From: Metallyticus violacea
Taxonomy: Eukaryota > Arthropoda > Insecta > Mantodea > Metallyticidae
DNA length: 64,000 bases
Reading direction: 5' to 3'
Assembly (NCBI GenBank): GCA_030762175.1
Contig: CM060831.1
Coordinates: forward strand, 35,238,501-35,302,500
Made by a program: the position numbers and the translations under genes. Positions 57,817 through 64,000 of this stretch are shown one piece after another (position 1 is the stretch's first letter; every line of letters begins with the position of its first letter). The notes below the pieces were generated by a model. The model saw nothing but the letters and a program-made list of their open reading frames with translations, had not been told where the DNA came from and ran no database searches.

Positions 57817-60800
57817 TTCCCTCATTTAAATTCCGTTATTCTTCATTATAGCACATAATCCATGTTTTCTGTTTTGTAACACGTACACGTATTGAACGAC
57901 AATACTTCGCTATACGCACTACAGCTCTCCACCAAACAATTTTTGTGCAGGTGTTCCTAGGGCAGATGGCAAAGTTTGACAGCACAACCTTTATCATCTC
58001 TTATACTTTCCGAGAACTTTTAAAATTACTGTGTTAATAATTTCATTGTAATCTTGTGTATGATTCTAATTTATGAACTAATTTGAAAATTCGCAATTTA
58101 ATTTCCTGTTAATTCGTGGTATTTAATAGTTGTTGTCTACTACCAATAATGTTTTAAACAAAACAAAAAAATGAAATCTTCATATGATATAGGGTGTTGC
58201 AAATAGGACATTCTAGGTAAAAATAAATAATAATAAACCAATATATTACTTTTAGCGTTTTAATGTTTCACAAAATATCTTCAATAAAATCTAAACGCAT
58301 TGTTTTTCTTAGGCTTTCTATATCACCTGCTAATATGCATAGAGTAACAAAAGCCACAAGCTGCACTTAATCATTCCCTCACATTATCTTTAGTAGGACT
58401 TGCTGAAAACTCAACAACTATAAACCGTTTTTAGTTTTCAGCTCCTCAATAAAACATATGCTGTTAATTAACCTGTCCAGTGTAAGAAAAAGTTGCAACC
58501 TCAGAACATATTGTTACTCAACGGCGCACCACTCTCCAATTGCTTGATGCAGCCATTCAAAAGTCGGGCACCTCTTAGTTCCTGATGTAAGTAAATGTAT
58601 AGCTGTTGCTTTAGTATCCGTTTTATCCAAGTGCAGATGTTACAGCTCTCTCTGGTCAATTTGCGATGACTTAATTGAGGATTCACAACTGCCGTACCAA
58701 CAATTCTTAATATTCGCTTTTGACTTCATCTTCACGTGATTACTATTCTTTACATTTCCATGCTTCCAGTAGTGTGAATTTATTTCATATGCGACATTTG
58801 CATTCCATGTTTCTTATTGAACACTTCTGACGCAAGCCGATCATTTCTCTTGCACTCATCCAATACTGAAAGCAAGTATACACCTCTACTTAAGGCGTGC
58901 CATGTGATTGAGTCCACGGAGAACTAAACAATTAAAATTGCTAAACCGCTTTTAAAGTTTTGGGTGGTTTTAAAACAAATAGAAAATGGTATTTTTGCTC
59001 TATCTTTCTAATGTTCTCAAAATTTATTTTTAGAGAAAAAATTACTTAACTGTTTGAGATCGTTCAAAACCTTTAAAAAATTATATAATCGTTACATTTA
59101 AAATTCTGAAGTTACCTTCCGCAGCCCCATAATGGAATCAACTGAAATGTTCGTGAACCTTCTGAACCTTCCTTTTTAAAGTTGAGAAAAATGATACATT
59201 TAAGAGGTAAAGTGTGGAAACTATAAATGTATTTTATTTATTATATATTTAGTTACATGGCAAGAGTTAAGTCCACGGGGCTTTCTTTTCCATTCTACCA
59301 GGCGAAAAATTATTAAAAAAACAGCAAAAATACAAAGCACTATATACACAGCTATATAAAATATAGAAAAATCCAAATTAAAGATATATATGCATATAAA
59401 TATTACATATTTAATATATTTAGAACGTTGATAAAAATAGTGATAGAATTATATATCGTATACTCGGATCAATAATTTTTCTCGTGTACAAGGAGGGAGG
59501 AAGGAGGAGAAGAAAAGGAGAAGGAAGAAGAAGCGAGAGACTAACTGTTGTGATTTCTAGAGTTGGGATGACAATTTTATCTATGTTTAAATTACTTTAT
59601 TGTTCGACAATCTCAGACTTTAAGATTATGGAAACTGACACGCTGAATCAGATTAAGTAAAAAGTGTTCAGTGACGAGGGATAGACAGTAAAGTCGTATT
59701 CCGGGTTCGAGGTAGGGACAGCTATACGAAACGAGCGACGATATACTGGGGGGTGGAGGTACGGAGGATTTTGAACAGGAGCGCAAGGGAATGGAAGTCC
59801 TTTGTTCTTTCAGAGGTACCTATGACATTGATTGTGTAGCAGTGTCACATGATCAAATTTACGAGTGATGAAGACGAAACAAACACAGGCATTATGAATG
59901 GGCTGTAATATGCCTAGTATTCAGATTAGAGTACAATACATCACTTTTGTCATATTATTAAGAATATTTGAAGTTTACTAAATTAACAAGTAAAGAATAA
60001 ATTATTATTTACTTTCAGTTCTACGCCGATTTATGTTAGCACTAAACATGTACTGAAATAGATTGTAGAGACGTGACAACGTTGCTTTCCTGAGCGAACT
60101 ATGATATATATCATTGCTCAAGCGTAGCATACCAACGAAACTAAATAAGCAGCTATATAGCTGTACTCTTAGTTAGGGGGGAAAAAAGTCATCTTGGCTT
60201 GTCCCGTACGATATTAGTTCGTAACACTTCAATTGGGTTACAGGAGTATGTAACTTCTTTTTAATACGTTTTATGTAACTTCTTTTTAATACGTTTTAAA
60301 TATATAATATTTTAAATATTTGTCCTCGTATCAAACGAGCAGCCTTCCGACCTAAAAATAAATAAATAAAACTACGTTTCTCCTATGTTTCTGAAAGTTA
60401 TGTGGACCACGGAGAGAATGAACATTATTTCCCAGTACTAAAACCGAGTAGAAGAATAATGGTTGTTGATTACACTTTAAGTAGTGCACAAATACTGTAT
60501 CCTAATTTTAGCTAGTAGCACTGAAGACGTACTCTGCATAAAGTAGCTCTTGTTATTTTATTTTGGCTGTGAGAGTTTAAATTACGGTCCAAAACATCCG
60601 TAACTCTCCAATTAAAATGCATTTCGGGCGTTTTTAATGCTGTAACGTTACATATTTAGATAATTTACATGAATATTATGGTAAGAAGCACAGGAACGCT
60701 TTAAGCTAGGCAGTTCCTTACTTCTCTAAAGTCATTTCGTGCAGACCCCTCCGTTGGATGTCGCCTGCTTTGGCAGCTTTCCAGCTGTTGAACTCACCAA

Positions 60801-63800
60801 TCACGTACAAGAATTGCCTCTCTGGCAGGCTGACAACTTAGGGCACATGGTAACTTTAGTAGTAGTACCCATCTCACCCTATTTTCTTTTCCCCTCTCCC
60901 ATATTTTCTTCTCTTTCCTACATTTTTCTTCTCTGCAGATCTTTTCTTACATGTATTTCCTTGAAGGAGTGCCAAAAAGTCATGCGCCAAAGAGTTTTAT
61001 AGGATTTTCACAACCAACTCTTTCCAAAGTCATATCCCCCCCTTCTACACAAAACTTGCACTCTCCAGTGAAAAGGTTTTATTTATAATTGCACGTCCTC
61101 CACCTAAGTAGAGCTGGAACCAGAAGGCTGTCATGAACTATTGGTCCTTTCTCTGCAGCTGCGAAAATAAATCACTTTCACTTCTTTGAAAGTGACGAAT
61201 AGAATAACGAACATTATTTAGAAAACCTGTTTTGTGATTTTAGAATGCTTAGGGGTTGATAAAGATGGGGAAAGAATTAATATAATTTTTCCATTATATT
61301 AATTCAAATTGAATAAAATGACAATTTGTCTGTATTAAAATACATAGATGTTTACATTTGTAAATTATGAATATTGAAAACAGAACACGATGGCTTTCTG
61401 TAGTTATTCCCACTAAGGCAAACACTAAAACATACACATTTTCTCCACGAATTAGATGTGTATGGCTATTGGGGTTAAAATCTGGTCCTAAAATAGGAGT
61501 GTGAACATTAAATATTTGGTTGAAGACAAGTAATTTGGTGACTCGGAACTATATAAGGCATGAAATAATATTATGGAAAATGTCTTACATATTTGGGACA
61601 AATATTTAGCCCTTCAGCTTTAGAACGAATATCAAGTCAATTTCGTTCAAAAAGCCCCTGTACAAGCCACAACTCAAGCTTAAACAAAAGTTACTCGTGC
61701 CTTAGTTATTTGTAAAATATAAGCTGACCAAACAAATAAGGGATAATATCATAGTTTGTTATTTAGGAAAAGCATTTTAAATAATGACATAAGAGTCACG
61801 CATATGCTGTTAAGCCAGCAGTGAGATAAAATTCGGGGATTGCAATCATGCATGTTAAATTAAAGTGAAAAGATCGTATAAATTTTGTGTTTTAAAATTT
61901 AATATAAACGCAGAAAGGGAAATACTGTGAAACACCATACCGAAATTTTAATGACTATTGATTCATGTCAAGTGATTTCTAGAATGGGGTGGGTTACATT
62001 CACAGACGTATAATAAAATACGAAACATATCCGAGTATTTTTTTCAGGCCCTTAATACATAGTGGAAGAGACTCTCAAATACGGAACTGTCTCTTAAAAT
62101 GCAGGACGGGTGGTCATTTTAATCAAATATCTCACCGTCCCAAAAGTTCAGCAAATTCATGAAATGGAACTAAAGTCGATAAGTGGCATCATTCTTGTGC
62201 CGATGTATGGCAAAGTTCAGTCACACATGGTACTCAAAGTAAACGCTTATAAATGAGCAGTACTTATTCGTATATGAGTATTGATATTAATTAATAATTC
62301 ATAGTTGTAGGGAGCTAGTATACGCACTTAAGTGTTAGTCATTCCCTCATGTTAGTCATTAGCTATTCCCTTGATTTCTGACCAGACTCAAGGAAATAAT
62401 AAATAAAACGGTAACGGTTTCTACGAATATGAATACGTTACATTTGATGCTGGATATATGCTGTCAAAGAAAAACGATATATAGATATATTGAGAAACTT
62501 TAGACATATCTGAACACCAATTCAAGAAGCGTTTTCCTCTTAACAAGGGGAGTGTAGAGATATGAAATTGTTTTTTAAGGAGCATAGTGTTCCTGTAGTT
62601 TCTATTTATTTGTTGTGTTTTATTTGTCCTGTTTTTTTTTTCCTAATTTGAATTAAAGAGTATTTAAGGGAGGATTCTGTTGAGAATATTGGAACAACCT
62701 TTTCACTTGCAATTACATCTAATATGACCAACAGAAGCTCACAAACATTCCTCTTGTGAGAACGATCGTTGTTTTGAGATTCTATACTTTTCCTCTTTTC
62801 AGACAAGTATTTATAATGATTTGTACTTATTAATATACATTTAAATATCTTATAATATGAATAGTTTATTATTTATTCCAGTCAACAGGGGTCGTATTAT
62901 ACGTGAAATTGCAGAAATGGCAGCAACGTATGTCTGTCAAACACTTTGCAATTCTGGGTTACTGCTCGTAGATTTTTAACAGGTGATTTAATAACCACCT
63001 GTCTGCAAGAAACCCTTTTGTCGAAATAAAGTTCCGTCTTCTTGTGTGTGCGTGCGTGTGTGCGTTTTCAGGTGGACAATGTTTTTCTGGCAGAAAGAAA
63101 TAAAATACATAACTACAATAAGTGTAAAAATAACGTATGGGGTAGCACTTTGATAAGTGGCGTTGAATAACATTAAAATGTGTTTCTTTTTTGAATGAAA
63201 ACATTCTGTGTTTGTGTGTGTGTGTGTGTGTGTGTTTGAGATCAAATCTTATATATGAAGCTTATCTTGCTCTGTGAAATTTTTCCCTCAGGCATTATTT
63301 TAGGTTAAATCAAAGAGCAAGCTGCTCTAATAAGGCTGAATTCATAACTTAATGATGAGAAGCTGATACTATGTTTCAGTATTTTCTATTAATGTTGTTT
63401 ATAAAACAGAAACATATGTAAGAAATTCACTTATCACTCACCTTTAACTTAAGTATTGCGTTCATTTCCTAAATGTTGACTATGAATATAGCCGTTATAG
63501 TGTGCCGTTTTTGCACGCAATTTCTTTCCAATGCCTTTCCTCCTCCCTTCTGCCTGTCCACATCATAGGGGCTTACCGAGTAACATTTACTTGCCACTGG
63601 CTGTTAAGACTAACAAAGGTTCTGGAATCTGGTGACGTAACCATCCTGACTAACGTGCTCAATGTCCTTTGCTCTAAATATTGAGTCTAATTAGGTGCTT
63701 TCGGCTTTTGTTTCAGGTTATGTCTTCTCCAACAGTGAGACCAGGTGACTCACGTAAATTGAGGTTTTTACAATTTTCACGCCCATTCCATACAATCTAC

Positions 63801-64000
63801 ATGATTTTCGTAAAAAATTGAAACAATTCCGCTTAATGCTGTGGCCACTAGGTTAATAGAGTGCATGGAACATGCCATACACAGAACATGCATTTGTACC
63901 AAAGACATTGTGTTATGTAAAAATGCTCTCAAAGCATTTCGGTTACTCCGGCTTTTATAAAGCTTTTTATAAAAAGCTTATAAAGCTTTTACCAGCTTTA
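57817..64000. other. Unannotated sequence, minor repeats
   Basis: Contains a purine-rich GGA/GAA tract (59488-59540), a perfect 25-bp tandem duplication (60248-60297), a 13-bp-stem hairpin (61274-61305), (TG)n tracts at 63042-63064 and 63208-63236, and a 20-bp perfect palindrome at 63960-63979. No gene or transposon was recognised in these 6.2 kb. Confidence 0.45.

Noticed and set aside
1..64000. CRISPR arrays, operons, ribosome-binding sites, phage or plasmid features
   Set aside because: Repeats present are microsatellites, SINEs and transposon ends. No bacterial gene organisation was seen on either strand.

Overview
This window looks like non-coding DNA from a large, AT-rich animal genome, most likely an arthropod and probably an insect. 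The reasons are the density of simple repeats, the tRNA-derived SINEs, the many Tc1/mariner relics of types familiar from insects, and the absence of long open reading frames. I found no host protein-coding gene, rRNA gene, intact tRNA gene, prokaryotic operon, phage or CRISPR array. The longest stop-free ATG frame is 149 codons (25966-26415, minus) and resembles nothing I know. The window is probably intergenic or intronic. A cockroach, termite or other hemimetabolous insect is only a guess.

What can be read is a transposon graveyard. DNA transposons: Tc1/mariner-type relics at 2.4, 6.6, 8.1-8.9, 14.0, 28.7, 36.8, 38.7, 42.7, 45.2, 46.3 and 49.1 kb, a pogo/psq-like helix-turn-helix scrap at 25.76 kb, and a long, broken Mutator-like transposase at 35.2-36.7 kb (minus). 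Two Tc1/mariner copies keep both ends with TA target sites: a 490-bp internally deleted element at 38700-39189 and a 1219-bp near-complete mariner at 42690-43908. Non-LTR retrotransposons: a reverse-transcriptase tail ending in a long (GAA)n array (49.7-50.7 kb, plus) and an RTE-like tail (52.3-52.8 kb, minus).

SINEs: a first tRNA-derived family has seven copies, a second has four, and a possible third has one head at 53.0 kb. Several copies have 10-13 bp target-site duplications. Two second-family copies are nested, one in a LINE relic and one in a Tc1/mariner relic, which gives a relative order of insertion.

Other structure: a long interrupted palindrome at 41317-41879 (arms about 255 bp, 46-bp spacer) is the most unusual object and could fold into a long hairpin RNA. 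There is also a three-copy degenerate tandem repeat at 30464-30800, a duplicated short motif around 39.5 and 40.2 kb, and about fifteen microsatellites. The rest, including the very AT-rich stretch at 21.7-23.0 kb, holds nothing I can name.
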